64,000 nt of DNA from Rusavskia elegans (GCA_011316305.1 SAUG01000053.1:62001-126000); one strand, 5' to 3'; shown: positions 9,959 through 22,765, numbered from the stretch's first letter. Notes: generated by a model from the letters alone, not told the origin. Numbers and translations are program-made.

Positions 9959-11897
9959 TCAAGCAACACACTTGTCCAGTCTTTCAGCAAGCTTCAAAGC
10001 ATGATATCGCTGTCCCTCTTCCGCTAGCGCGATGTCATGTGTACTTATTGTCAAGCAGTCTCTTACCACCTCACCATAGATCGCTCCGCACTGGCTCCAT
10101 AGATTCGGTACAAGCCTTTTCAAAACAAATTCTCGGAATTCGTCGAGATCTTTGAACACGCTGGTATCGAATTTCTGGAGGTCCTGCCATAACCCTATCT
10201 CCAAGAGAACGAGCCCAAGAGAATACATGTCGTAAGAGTGCCGGAATCGACGACGATGATTAGTAGCCTTATCAGGGTGTTGGTAGATGGATTCCTTAAT
10301 AGGGTTTGCATCATCGTGACTCCTGCCGACCGAATTGAACGGTATCCGAGACATCGGGGCATGTTGCTGCCTTCCTTGGTCAGCAATGTCGTCCGGTCTC
10401 GAGAGTCCGTACCCAACGATGATGGGACGTCCAAAATCTTTCTTGGATGCACTAATCACTTGGCCAGAGGAAGGTCGGGCTGCAAAGAATAAGATGTTTC
10501 CTGGACAGATATTCTTATGCAACCACCCACATGTATGTAGAGCGACGACGCTACGGATCAGCTTCTTTGCCACGTCGAAGCGGTCGCCAAGATCAGCAAC
10601 TGCCTGGACATGTATCTGATCTGTCAAGGTACTTGGATTGTAGATACGACGGCTCTCGGTGTCTGTTGGATGAGGAAGATGGCGTAGGTGAGCTGATAAG
10701 TTGTATACCACGCCATATCGATCATTCGCAGTGTCCTTGAAAAGTCCAATGCAATCGAGACCACGAAATTCATGCGGTTGATGAGGCACCGATAGAAAAT
10801 CGCCAAGTTTATGAATCTGTTCCTCCGCAGCTTTGCTAGGTCGATTGTCTTCACCTCTGTACGACTGCCATTCCACAAAAATAGGATCCCGACTTCTCAA
10901 AGAAGTACCCATTGAGTAAGAATGCGAGCGCGAAAGGACCTCATAGTCGCCCCGGTCAAGTAATCGCCAACGAGCCCGATATTTGTCTGCAATCTTCGAG
11001 GGTGTCAACAACCTGGCTTTGAACCTTGCCATAGCTGCTAGTCGTTCCCGACCTGCTGCAATTGGCGAGGTCTGGTCCTGAGCGGACTGGTCAACTATAT
11101 CAGCCACCTTGTACAGATCCATGAAATTCTTATATTTGCCAAGGACGAAGGCTGGTAAAGCCCAGTTCATTTGCGCCAAAGCCTCAAAATGGCACAGGCG
11201 ATGAAGATCGTCGTTGCATCTCTTCAACCTCGTGATCAGATCCTTGTTGCGACCTTTATCTCGAACGCTCCATCGACACCGCTCTAGGAGTGACATCTTG
11301 TATTTCGAAGTCTCGAGGACCTTTTTTGTCTCTTGATCTGCTATCGCAGTAGCTCCAGGACTTTGGCTCAGTGGTTGATCTAGACCATCCAGGAAGTCTC
11401 GAAGATTCCGGGGCACGCGAGGGCTCTATAAGATATCAGTGATTGCCCCAGTGTAATTAACCATGGTCCTCAACGGAAGACTGATGCGTGTGGCGATCGA
11501 ATGATCGAGCGCCCACTTTACAGGACCAAGGGAAAGAGAGGCAACTTACTCTGCCGCCCTTCTCAGGATACTCACAAACGATACCATACTTCTTGTCTAG
11601 TCTTTTGATGTCGGTGAAAGTTTCTGATATGGTACAAAGCGCATTGAACACCCCCCTCCTTGCATGATCATTCGTCAAATAAAACTTCAATTTCTCTGGA
11701 CTTTGTTGCTCCGGCAGATCCGAACGAAGATCGAAATGCAAACTCCATGATCCTAGCACGTGGAACTCCATGAGCACCCGACGAGCAGCGTCTTGCGCGT
11801 CTGACGGTGCGTTCTTGGTGTCCGAGAGAAACTTGTAGCCTTTGCAACAAGTCAAAAACATGCAAATAACGGCGAAAGAGAGAGAAGCTGGGTCCAT
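9959..11897 (-). CDS. HeLo-type domain fused to pseudokinase (2 exons)
   Basis: Exons 11897-11550 and 11425-9959 (124-nt intron) give 604 residues. The N-terminus (MDPASLSFAVICMFLTCCKG) and the following helices match the pattern of fungal HeLo / prion-inhibition-and-propagation domains, which in HET-S form a membrane-active helical bundle. From about residue 330 a kinase-like fold follows: the catalytic loop reads HKNICPGNIL (H419, Asn421 in place of the catalytic Asp, N retained), the DFG position reads GYG (454-456), and YDMYSLGLVLLEIG near 516 corresponds to helix F. Loss of both aspartates suggests a pseudokinase. Such architectures are common in fungi and are thought to act in signalling or incompatibility-type cell death; the role here is inferred. 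Confidence 0.8.
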
Positions 11898-12551
11898 GAC
11901 GAGAAGTGCCACCAATCGATTCACAGAAACGGTCACTTGACACAAGGATATAGATGAGAGGTATGAAAAAAGTACACTGTTGGTAAGCATGAGACAAGAA
12001 CACCGTGGTCTTCTACCCCGCCAGGCTAGGGTGATACAACATATGCATCTTAGCGGCGAAGTCTAACGTTGCATTAGGCCGTCAAGGCTCGACTTACAAG
12101 TCTCCAGTGTCGCCAGTCGATCTTTGCCTACAGCCAAGAAACCTATCTTGCCTCCTTGCCTCCCAGGAACGTCGCAGTAGAAATATAAAATTTTGGGGCC
12201 CGCCGGGATCCTAGGTTTCAAACCCTAATGACGTGACCCACTGCGGCTGCAATACTGTTCTGGACTTAAATTTGCATCACTCTTTGACGGTATTTCAGAA
12301 AGAACAATTGAACAAGACAGGCTACTTCTAACGGAATGTACTGTGCTAAGTTTTGATTGCCACCTCCAGCTGCAAAAGAGGGGATTTCAAACAAACATCG
12401 AAGCATATTTCTCGTAAGGCAATCATGAAAATATATGATGTGATCAGCCAGAGGCCGCTCGCTCTCCGGAATTTAGGCCTATGAAACGAAATTTGTAGCA
12501 CAGAAGACATCGGCTCCGTCCTTCTGTAACCTGGACTTCTAGCCTGACGTG
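11898..12551. other. Bidirectional upstream region (HeLo gene / ADE2)
   Basis: About 650 bases between two divergent genes, presumably holding both promoters. No other gene seen. Confidence 0.4.
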
Positions 12552-14521
12552 ATGGACCAAAAGGGACCTGTCATCGGTCTTCTTGGCGGAGGTATCCACC
12601 CAGTCTCAGCTTTTGTACTGAGCAGCGTTAATAAGGACTGATTAGGGCAACTGGGTCGCATGTTATGTGAAGCGGCAGCTCCTCTTAACGTTTCAATCGC
12701 CATCCTCGACACAGAAGATGCGCCGGCTAAGCAGATCAATAAGAACAGCCGTCATGTCATTGGATCCTTCAAGGACCCAGCCAAGATCAGGCAGCTGGCT
12801 GCACAATGCGATATTCTGACAGTTGAGATTGAGCATATCGATACCACCATCTTGGAAGATCTTGATACAAACAAAGTAACCATCCCGACCGCGGATGGTG
12901 TTAAGACGGTCGCCATCCATCCTTCCTGGCAGACGCTCCGTTTGATCCAGAATAAGTATGACCAGAAAGAACGTCTCCGCGAATGGAACATACCTATTGC
13001 GGAGCAGACTGCAATCCAACCTGGTGATGGTATGCTCACCTCAATGAGGAAGATCTCTGACAGATTTGGTTTCCCCTGGATGTTGAAAGCCCGGCGCGAT
13101 GCCTACGATGGACGCGGGAATCTCAAGATTTCGAGCAGTGCAGATTTGAAGCAAGCAGCCACAGACTTCGCCTCTACCTTGTGCTACGCTGAAAGATGGG
13201 TACCGTTTGAGCTGGAGCTCGCGGTTGTGGTTATCCGTACAGAGGATCATGACGGCAACACATTGCGTGTGGTACCTTATCCGGTTGTGGAAACCATCCA
13301 TGAAGAGAGCATCTGCTCTAAAGTTTTCATGCCACCTCGGCATGTGCCTACAGCTATCTGTGAGCGAGCTCAGCAGCTTGCGTGCGACGTTGTCAGGCAC
13401 CTGTCTGGCAAAGGCGTGTTTGCGGTGGAGATGTTCTTGACAACTGATGGGGACCTGCTTGTTAATGAGATTGCTCCTCGCGTACATAATTCCGGGCACA
13501 TGACAATCGAGTCCGTGCCATACATGTAAGTCAGGAATCGATGTGAAGCTCTAGATTCACGGAATGCTGCTGATGATAACTTGCTTTTACAGGTCGCAAT
13601 TTAAGGCCCATCTTACTTCGATTTTGGATCGAGCTATACCGGAGAAGCTTGAACCATCTGTGACTTCAAGTATCATGATCAACATTCTCGGCGGCGCCAA
13701 GATTGATTCCCATAATCGTCTTATCGAGAAGGCCGAATCAATGTACGACAAGGATATGGAAATCTACCTACATCTATATGGAAAGGAATCAAAGCCTAGT
13801 CGTAAAATTGGGCATATCACGATCACTAGTTCTGTAGGAATCAAGCAGCTTGAGAGGCTCGTACAGCCGATAGTCGACGTAGCAGACGAGATCAGACAAG
13901 AGAGACTCCAAGCTTCCAACAAAGCATCCGCAGGCGCCGAGGACAAGCCTTTAGTCCTTGTCACGATGGGGTCCGACTCTGATCTTGTAGTCTTGAAACC
14001 TGGTATAGACATTCTGAAAAACTTCGGCGTCCCTTATGAGGAGGACATCACCTCGGCGCATCGAACACCAGAAAGAATGGGTGAAGTCGCAGCCAAGGCT
14101 GCCTCACGGGGTATCAAGGTCATCATCGCTGCAGCTGGTGGTGCAGCTCATCTGCCAGGCATGATAGCGTCCCACACAGTTTTGCCTGTTATCGGTGTCC
14201 CTGTCAAAGCGACGCATTTGGACGGGCATGACAGTCTTCTAAGTATTGTGCAGATGCCGGTACGTGATAGCATTCGTTTGACTCTCTAATGTCTAGTCCA
14301 CTGACATACCGCAGAAAGGCGTTCCAGTAGCTACAGTGGGAATTAACAACTCCGTCAATGCCGCCCTCCTGGCAATCAGGATCCTCGGAACCTTTGATCA
14401 AAAGTTGCAGAAGAAGATGACTGACTACCAAGATCGCATGAAGAAGGAGGTAGATGAGAAAGCCAAGCAGCTAAAAGAAAAAGGCGTGGACGCTTATCTT
14501 GATGGAATGGGTAAGAAATGA
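12552..14521 (+). CDS. ADE2: Phosphoribosylaminoimidazole carboxylase (PurK-PurE fusion)
   Basis: De novo purine synthesis step converting AIR to CAIR. Four exons: 12552-12591, 12646-13525, 13593-14259, 14315-14521, giving 597 residues (yeast Ade2 is about 570). The first splice join makes the nucleotide-binding loop GLLGGGQLGRML. The N-terminal ATP-grasp (PurK-like) part contains [15 protein letters not shown] and [12 protein letters not shown]; the PurE-like part starts near residue 422 with VTMGSDSDL, then [10 protein letters not shown] and [11 protein letters not shown], and ends with a Lys-rich helix. All expected motifs are intact, so the enzyme should be functional. Presumably cytosolic. 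A single-copy housekeeping gene; useful as a syntenic anchor. Confidence 0.96.
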
Positions 14522-14943
14522 GGTAGTCTTGTCCACAATGATACTATGCCAGTCATCAGCGCGAGACCGAGTTGTGTCTTGGGGTCAGAAGACCGGCATC
14601 TGATACCTCGATGGACAGTGCTCTGTGTTATTGAATACTTTCTTTCAGAGCTAAGAATCTCCTCCACAGCGCCAAAAAAGGCAATCATATTATTTACGGT
14701 ATGGTAAAAGATTTGCACACCTTTTTGACTGGAAAAGAAACAACCTCGGCAACTTGAAAAGTTAACACGTGATTCTTGACGCGTGCGGCGCTCGGATCTT
14801 TTCTTGGAACGCGACACGCGCGAGCAGCGCCAGACAATTCTTCATTTGCAGCTCATTGACACCCCCAGCAAATTTCTCAGAGGACTGTTAATATTTGTCT
14901 GCATTGTCACGTGTGTGCTCGCAACCTCATCTCCTCCCCGATC
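14522..14943. other. Intergenic
   Basis: About 420 bases between ADE2 and the next + strand gene. No gene seen; the last part is presumably promoter. Confidence 0.4.
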
Positions 14944-15547
14944 ATGGCCGGAATTAAGCGAGCCTCCGATGGCCAGACCAGCGCTGCAAAACGTTCACGT
15001 CCCAGCAATCAAAAGCAAGACATCATTTCCAAAGATCGACTTGAATCCATGGAGAAAGTTGATCTCGTCGCCCATATCCTGAAACTACAGGCCCAGATCC
15101 TCTCCACCTCACAAGCACCACCATCTCCGCCGGCCACGCCCGGACTTTCGGAGGAAGAAATCCACCGCCAAGCCTCCAAGGCCCGAGTCATGATGGAGAA
15201 GGGCATCAAGAGTCAAATGAAGGTCAGGCTTCCACGATAGATCTGCCCTAACGAGCCTAAATCTGACAAAGATACAGTGGAAACCCTCCTGCAAAACCGG
15301 CGGGGCCCGATTTTCCTACTCCGGCGTCGTAGCGTCTACCCAAGTCTTCCTCAAGATGTTCCGTCTGGGCGCCGACTGGAAGAAAAAGCAGCTACAGTTC
15401 GACCCGGCCGATTTCCAACACACCACCAGCACCGACATGTCCACAAACATCCGGTACGGTTATCTCAATATCACCGGCAAGAATGTTACGGTGCGATGGG
15501 ATTCAGATGATTTGACGTTCACCGTCACTGGCTCATACGGTCTATAA
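14944..15547 (+). CDS. Small conserved-type protein, probably nuclear (2 exons)
   Basis: Exons 14944-15222 and 15278-15547 with a 55-nt intron (branch-like CTGAC, acceptor ACAG) give 182 residues. The N-terminus is basic (MAGIKRASDG.. AAKRSRPSNQK), resembling a nuclear localisation signal, followed by a helix (MEKVDLVAHILKLQAQIL), a Pro-rich linker and a C-terminal beta-rich domain (ARFSYSGVVASTQVFLKMF, IRYGYLNITGKNVTVRWD). Clean exon joins and codon use support a real gene. I do not know the function. Confidence 0.7.
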
Positions 15548-18126
15548 ACTCGTTTACAAAAGCCATCAGCTTGTCAAAGGCACCCGCCAGCCGATTCTGC
15601 TAGGATGGACCTCGGAAACGTCAACTTGGCAGCAGGGGCCAATGTCCGCATCATATCGGCAGTCCTCGCTTCATTGATACTTCTACACATGAGGATGGAG
15701 CTGGGATATACGATATGTCCGCATTTGTACTGGCGCTGGATAACTTCTATTCACATTTGCATGAGATACCCTGTATTGCTTAGATCTGTCAGATTTACCT
15801 TCCTTTCCACACTTCAAAATTTGGAGCTACATATCATCCTCATTCTCCTTTTGCTCGGTTTGCCTTGACCTCGTGGAGCGCATTCGATATCTTGTCCGGG
15901 CATCTCCTCTTCTCCGACATATGTCCAGATTTCCTTTCGCCGACGTCCCCTTACTTCGCAATACGGAGTATTGACAACCTTCGAACAGTCAATTTCGATT
16001 CCCAATGCAGCCTTGAACGTATTCTCAGTTTCTGCAGAAACAGGGGCTTTCACGAAATGTATCGTAAACAGGTACAGGCTGGTTTGGATCTTTAGCAAGT
16101 GAGTCCTGTTCTTCCTTGTTTTGATAATTTGGGCCACAATCTTCTCCTTGGCACACTTGATCGGCGACTTCGAGTCAGCCTATCGCACCCGAATGTCAGC
16201 TGGTCATTCGGCAGCTTCGCTGAGATCACCTATCTCAACATTACCGACTATCACTGAAAAGAACTTACTGGGCTTCAATACCTTCAAGACAAATCTTTAC
16301 CCGAGGCACAGGGATAAGGTACAGTCCCACAGTGCAATCAGCGGCACAATGTACGGAGGAAAAGTACAGCGTGAGTTCGATTTTTGGAGGCACTTCGTAC
16401 CTCTATGCCCCAGATCGCCATTGCACCCAACCTGCCAAGCGGGCGAGACTTGACAGGAATGACCGTTCGCCCTTACGACTTCTTGTCATACTTCCCCAGC
16501 TGCTTCGGAGAGGGCTGGATGAAGGATTATCTGTAAAAAGCGAAGATACTTTCCGCTTCTGTTTTGCCGGATGTCTCAGACGGCGCCGGATGACAATAAC
16601 TAAAACTCGTAGAATTAATCGTGCTGTTGTCTGGAGCATTATTGAGCTTTTCATCTGCAGCTCAGTGCGGTACGTCATCAAAGATCTCAATTGCACTTGG
16701 ATTTCTTTTCAAATTCAAGTAGCACCGCAAGTGGACTGGTCCTTTTTCTCCTCTAATCCCTAGAGCTGATCTCTAACCTCTCCATCCCATCGCGATCTAC
16801 AAAATCCATTGTATTCCCAAAATAACACGCCCTAGCTCCGAACCAAAGTCCACCACCTTCTCAGCCAATGTCTCAAGCTCCGGTTTATACCGGACCCGAA
16901 AGCTTGTGTGCGTATAATGGTGATCAGAGAAAAGAGGTGTTTCTGGTATTCGGGTATTCGTTCTCGTGATTCGATATTTTGCACACATATTGTTCTCTCC
17001 CGGCTGGTTGCACCCATCTGCTGGACAGCTTCTGTGGTTTCGGTCTGAGAAGCCTTTCAGCGACTGCGTCTTCGTGGGTCTATCACCTGAGGCGGTTGGT
17101 TGGATACTGGTTTTGGCATCTCAAGTCTTGGAAAAGTTTCAGGCAGTATGCCGTGGTCGAATCGTTACTACGTCTTCGGTGATTAACGTTGGTTTATCAA
17201 GGAGATCTCATGATTTGGGGCCCGCAATGTCTGAATCCAACTATGTATGATTTCTCAGACTAGTACGTAAGTGAATGAGCTTTATGGAAGGATACACGTC
17301 GTATCAGCGAATACCAGTTTCAAAGAGCAAGCTTGATTCATGCGGAAGCGTCACATGGCAGAATCATAAGTCTGATCTCGCACATTGAAATCAGCTGCGA
17401 GATCGTTTCCAGTTTTTGAACAAACACTGCTGGGATTCTGACGGCAAACATGGATGGAATGTTGGTTGATACAAGCGAATACACTTAAGGATGTACATGG
17501 ATGGCTAGAGGTAACGTAGGCGAGACCTCTATTTGTATCACCGCTTTCCTTCATCTTCCGCTCCTTGCCCAATATTCATCTGATAGCTTTGAAAGAGGGC
17601 ACACGTGATAGACAGCAGATTTACCTAACCCGCTTCTCCTACAACGTCCCTCCGCCCCTGACCAAGCTCACCTTAAGTATAAGTAAACTTCCTACCTTCT
17701 CCTAGCAACTGATTGACATACCTGCCTAGGGCACACTATTCGCCGGCATATCCCACGCTAGAATGCCACTGGCGCTACAGTCTTTGTTCTAGAACGTCTT
17801 ACCGAAACCTGGACTGCCAACCAAATCGAAAATCTCACCACTACATGGATCAGTGCTCCGAACTAATTTGACTCCAAGGTCGATTCGGCTCTGATACCTT
17901 GGCTTTACACTCGTCACAGTCCGTTCACTTCCATTGTCCTTGCCACCCGCACACCGATAGACGCTCCAGCGGCTCATACGGCAGTCATTTGGGCAATGAG
18001 ATTAGGGCAATGTAGGCATGCCAGTTCGTAAATTCAGGGATCTCACAGAAGATAAAATTGAGAAAGTAATCTCGATTGTATTTCATCCTAAGTGGTAAAG
18101 ACAGTCTCCCATCTGCTCTGAACCTC
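15548..18126. other. Gene-poor region with gene debris
   Basis: About 2.6 kb without an intact gene. Frames that look coding are short and interrupted: one reading SWSFGSFAEITYLNITDYH ends in TGA at about 16255, and 16405-16536 encodes a 43-residue frame beginning MPQIAIAPNLPSGRDL in the same frame. They may be remnants of one gene broken by stops. The part from 16600 to 18126 shows nothing I can support. Confidence 0.3.
16150..16536 (+). pseudogene. Possible decayed gene fragment
   Basis: One + strand frame reads GTLDRRLRVSLSHPN, then WSFGSFAEITYLNITDYH, a stop, KELTGLQYLQDK, further stops and finally a 43-codon piece starting at 16405 (PSGRDLTGMTVRPYDFLSYF). Leucine spacing hints at a leucine-rich or F-box type protein, but this is weak. 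Retained frame across several stops suggests decay rather than introns. Confidence 0.25.
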
Positions 18127-19052
18127 CTAAGCATTTTCAAAGCGCCCCATATTAAACATAGGCCCGCCCTTTGCGAACAATTTTTGCATAATCTCCCCAA
18201 TGTAAGTACCTTCTGATAGAATAGATCTTGGTCGGAGGAAAGCACCCTCGGCCGCCATGGCCAGAAAGGCGGGTAGATCGGACTCCAAATGTTGCAGCAG
18301 CTGTTCCAAGCGCGTCTCCAGGGTGGAGATAACGGTTGGGTTTGCCCTCTGGACGTTGCTGCTATCGTACTTGACTGGTGAAGGGAAGGCTTTCATAGCA
18401 GCGAGAATGGCAATGCTTTGTGGGCCCTGGGTCGTTTTGATGTTGAGGCCGCGGAGAGCGAGGTCGATGGAGATTTGCCCCTTGTTGTGGGCGGCAACGA
18501 AGGTATCGATGTCTTCGGGTTTGGCGGCGTCGTAGATGACTTTGGGATACTCTTTGGTGAGGATGTTGATTGCCTTGTACCACGTGGTGAGGAATTTGTT
18601 GATATCTATATGGTTCATGTCAGCATGGAATAATCGGTGATCTGGGTCAAGAAGGTGTGCTATGCAAAGTTTGGAGGGCAAGATACTTGTACTTACACCA
18701 GGTATTACAAGCCCCGTAGTACTACTGCCGCGAAAGATAATGGAAGTTCGCATCGAATTCTTCGCACTTGGTGGAGTTTAATTTCCGTGCAGTCTTGTTC
18801 GACGTTGCTGGTAGCCAACCTGTCGAACCAGATAGACCAAGCTTGGCCTTTTTCACAGTGGGCAGGGAAATTCTTCGCTTTCCAGCTCGTCAGGTAATCG
18901 TCAACTTTGAGCTCATTCCAGCAGTCCGGGCTCATGACTGTCTTCGGGTCATTGCAATCGTATTCCTTGCCTAGGATTTGGAGCGGAGAAGCCAAGGAAG
19001 GTGTGAAAAGGGTTGCAGCCATGAAAGCAATCAATTGTTGAGAAAAACGCAT
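18127..19052 (-). CDS. Secreted protein, central part possibly damaged (3 exons)
   Basis: A workable model is 19052-18768, 18721-18697 and 18605-18127, 262 residues, all introns GT-AG. The start gives a signal peptide (MRFSQQLIAFMAATLFTPSL). The first exon has paired Cys (YDCNDPKT, SPDCWNEL, HCEKGQAW, EQDCTEI). The last exon reads INKFLTTWYKAINILTKEYP.. and ends FNMGRFENA. The 46-nt first intron could instead be old coding sequence: in a shifted frame it reads TKCEEFDANFHYLSR and then a TAG, which suits the family pattern. Either a new intron bridges the damage or the gene is a pseudogene. Function unknown. Confidence 0.55.
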
Positions 19053-19527
19053 GTTGATAGTTCAAGGAAGAATTGTCGGAATGGAGATCGTTTGTTCGAG
19101 TTGGTATTGGATTCAGAAGATGAAAGGAGCTGATGATGAGGTGGAATGAGAAGATACGACGCTCTTCATATACCTAACACTGCCCCTGAGTTCGACAGTC
19201 TCACTGTTGTCTTTGGACCTCTGAGGGTAGTAAATTTCTAGCCCCTCAACGGTCTCCCTCGAATACACTGCGTGACTCTGAGCCAACAGTGACGGCAACG
19301 CCGGGTGAGTGTTGTGAAGCTCTCCACAAACCACCTGGGCTTGTCGGCGTTGTTTTCGTAAGTTCACTCTCATCCGCCGGGCCCAAAGGAAATCAATCGT
19401 TCCGTCCAACATCATCCCCAAGCGCCTCATCGCTAGAGCAAGTTATAGAGAGTTATCCAAAGTACACAACCATCTTGATTTGGAACCCTCTATCCAAAGT
19501 CTAGACCCTCGCCTGACGCTGGCTTTT
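19053..19527. other. Intergenic
   Basis: About 475 bases upstream of the secreted gene and downstream of the oxygenase-like relic. No gene seen. Confidence 0.35.
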
Positions 19528-22080
19528 TCATTTTCCTCCGGTCCCCTCCACAGCTGCCGCAGCCTCCTCAGCTGCTTTATATGCTGCTTCCGTGTCCGAA
19601 ACAGGGTCCTCGTCATCGTCCGAGACCCAGTATTCACCCCGTTCCTTGCAGTACCAGTACGAGTTCTTACCAAAGGGCTTGACGCTCCATTTGCTTCACA
19701 AGTTGCATGTGTTTCGGGCCTGCACCAGAGCCTTCGTGCGGATCTGCTGGATCAGGGAGTCTCTTGCCAATTTATCGGGACTGAGGAGAATATTGCGTTC
19801 GGCGATCACCACCGGCGGGTCCCAGAGTCGTCTTCCAACCAGAGCGTCGGCGACAGGCGATACATCAAATAGCTCAACAGCGGCAGGGAATTTGAATGGA
19901 GCGACGCCATATATGTTAGGATGACCCGAAGGGCTGTTCAAGTGGTGCGATCATGTTTCTATGCGCAGAGGCGAGGATTGAGCGTGTGCCACTTTCCTCG
20001 ATATCCAGAGTCTCGTTGTCATCTTTGATGCCAATGAACCAAGGTAGGATGGTCTGTCGAAGTCCAGTTGCAGGTCCCTTTTATCCATGAGGGTTATGGG
20101 GCATTAAGATTCGGACAGTACCTTTTTTGCATGGTAGTGCTTTCCAGTCAACACCAAAGTCCCGTATATCCTCAGGAGTCCACATTCCTGGGTCTCTACG
20201 ATGGATAAGCCCGTTAGTGTCCAGCTTGCGTTGTTTGATGCGGTTCCACCAGGTTGGCAACCAACGATGTACTCCAGTCAGCATTTCAGTACAGTTGTCT
20301 TCCGTTTCGTCAGTGAGCGTTAGCGTTCCTTGAATCTGACAGGCCTGGCGGCCCTCAGAAAGAAGCAGAGGAACGTTGATATCCAGATGGCGAAAGTAAG
20401 TAGAGTCTTTGACTTGGGCGGACTTCATGTAGTACGGGTACGAGATCAAACGCCAATTATTATCAGAGCGGCGGCAGGTGTAGAGGATGTAGTACAGCGG
20501 GTCACTACGGTCTAGCTGTTGAACCTGCGTATACAGTGCGTTGCGTAGCCACCTAAGGTTTCCGCGACTGCCGATCTTGCGTAAGTGGCAGTCTTACATG
20601 TCGTACTCTTCACGTAGTAAAGCCAATAATGGCTTATCGTTGAACAGGTACATAAAATTTCCATCGACCATTACGTTGCCATCTTCGTGGAATTCGGGTA
20701 TTACCCAATCGAGACTCAGCGACTGCAGAACTGCTTGAGAGTTGAATGTGAATACTGGGTGAGGCAGTGGTCGAAGTCTATAAATACCGAGATCATCTCC
20801 TGGCCGTGCAGGGCGATGGGTCCTCCGGAACCACTGGTAGGTCTCCTGGCTTGATTTCATTTTGTAGATTCTGGCTCCCGCCCTATAGATAACCTCGAGT
20901 CTGCTCCTAAGACTCCCTATATTATGCATCCTCGTCTGGAGCCCTAGTTTCCTACCCATCTTATCTAGATGACGAAACCAAATCTCGGCTTTGCTTTCTG
21001 CAACATAATTTTTCAATTCCCTAAGTAGCTGGATAGCCACAGGAGTGGGGGCTTGCTTCTTTCCTTTTAGCTCTCGTTTGACACCATTCGGAACCCGGGC
21101 GCAGGTGCAACATTACGTAGCAGTAGTATTATCTGCAGGCACGGCTGCAACCTTTGCGGCGTCAGACGATTATCTTGTTAAGCCGGCGGCCCCAAGGGTC
21201 TCTTTCCCCTGTGTCAGAAGACCACCACAAGCAGGCGCCGAGAGTGCTCCAGGTTGGATCTGGGGTTGAGATGTATACCCTGTTACTGATCTGACCTCCC
21301 TGGGCGTATTCGTGACTGATACGGCTTCGCCTGAGCCTATTCCTGGGGTTACCATAGGTTCGAGGCGGCCGTGCCTTTCCAACCAAGCTTGTTGTTGATG
21401 AGCATACCCTGATCTGGTATACGTGTAAGGTAGCGTTGCGGATTCTGAACACGATCCCAGTCCTTTTTAGTAGGGATTGTCCTTTGCCTGACACCCCACC
21501 CGGTTAAGACAGGCGAAGGAACATGACGGAAACAAAGCGTCGTTTGCCTTCGTGATATAGGAAGTGTTTTGCCACCTTCCACATAGATGATAACGTTTGA
21601 AGGGAGGCGCCCTCTGGCATCAGACCCTGTGCAGCAGCTTCTGGCCATAACTTAAGAATTGAGTTCCTCGCAGTCGTAATTCGTTCCCGGGTCGATACGG
21701 TGGCCGTTCGCATTGGCTCCCGTGTTTTGGCATCATTTGCAGCAAAGGCAAGGAAACTGGCACCCTTGGTTGCAAGACTATGAATTTGGGCTACGGCCAT
21801 TTGCATGGTTTCCATGTGTTCCATAAATCGATCCCTCAAAGTGCAAAAAATTGCATACCGTTTTTGGCCCTGATAACCCTGAAGATAGGTATGAACTGGG
21901 TCTAGATCTTGATACTCATGCCCACGCTGGACCAGGTCATAACATGGAACAAGCGACAAGAATACCTAGTCTTACAATAGTAACAGTAAGGAATGATGCA
22001 CTGGGGAGAGGGCACCGAAAAAGAAGGGTCGGAACACTTAGAAAGTTGGAAGGAATTTCAATGAAGCAGAGATTGGCACG
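19528..22080 (-). pseudogene. Broken large gene with Fe(II)/2OG oxygenase-like region
   Basis: A series of minus-strand coding segments in changing frames: IEIPSNFLSVPTLLF (about 22050), a 49-nt intron with GTAAGA donor, then RGHEYQDLDPVHTYLQ to about 21504, FRHVPSPVLTGWGVRQ in another frame, a block 21040-20594 (LLRELKNYVAESKAEIWF), then LDRSDPLYYILYTCRRSD and YFRHLDINVPLLLSEG. HLD (H-x-D) and the later MPHNPHG are the spacing of a 2-oxoglutarate oxygenase metal site. Immediately after PHG comes a TAA (20081-20083), the same frame continues KGPATGLRQTILPWF, and a frameshift leads to VAPFKFPAAVELFDVSPV and a stop at 19528. Several lesions in one collinear gene indicate a pseudogene. The parent family is common in fungi and may be mobile; this is not proven. 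Confidence 0.55.
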
Positions 22081-22765
22081 TTACTCTAGAGAGTCGATAT
22101 GTCTGCGGGTATGATGTGAACGGAGCTTTACAATGTGGGCTTTCTCGGCATTCATAGTCCATCGCAGAGCAACACGAGAATGGAACAAGAGAGACCAGTA
22201 CTCGTAGATGAAGACAATGTTACATTGTTCAGGCTTCGATCGGTCTACCGAATTGTCCACAAACGGCCAGCACACACTTGAGATTGAAAAGGTTTTAATA
22301 CAACATACCATATAGAAATGATGCTCCTTGCAGCACCCTGGACAGCTTTGATTATAACGTATAGGTTGAGATGCGCATAGCATTCGATAGTGATTCTATA
22401 CAACCACTTTAGCTTTGCATGATCAAACTCCCGGCAATCTTTCGCATCTCGAGCAGTCTCATGGGATTTCATGCCGCTCGAAGGCACTAGATGTGTTCAT
22501 AAGTCGCACAAGGACAAGGAATCATCACATCTCATCGCAATTGCATTTACCGTAAGGTTGAATGGCGACGATCGTCGTCGGTAAAAGCTCGGCGTTGGAA
22601 TTCCGTCAAGCTAGTCAAGTATGACTAAACTCCATGCCACGTCAACAAAAATCACGGCCACCCTTACCTGCTCCTAATCCAAGCTCGAACAAGCCAAACA
22701 TCGAAGGGAACATCAATCGGCCTGTGAAGGCTCCGGAAAAAGGGACGCTACTCGGCAAAATTAAG
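22081..22765. other. Intergenic
   Basis: About 680 bases between the oxygenase-like relic and tRNA-Pro. Short minus-strand frames are present but none has recognisable features. Confidence 0.35.
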
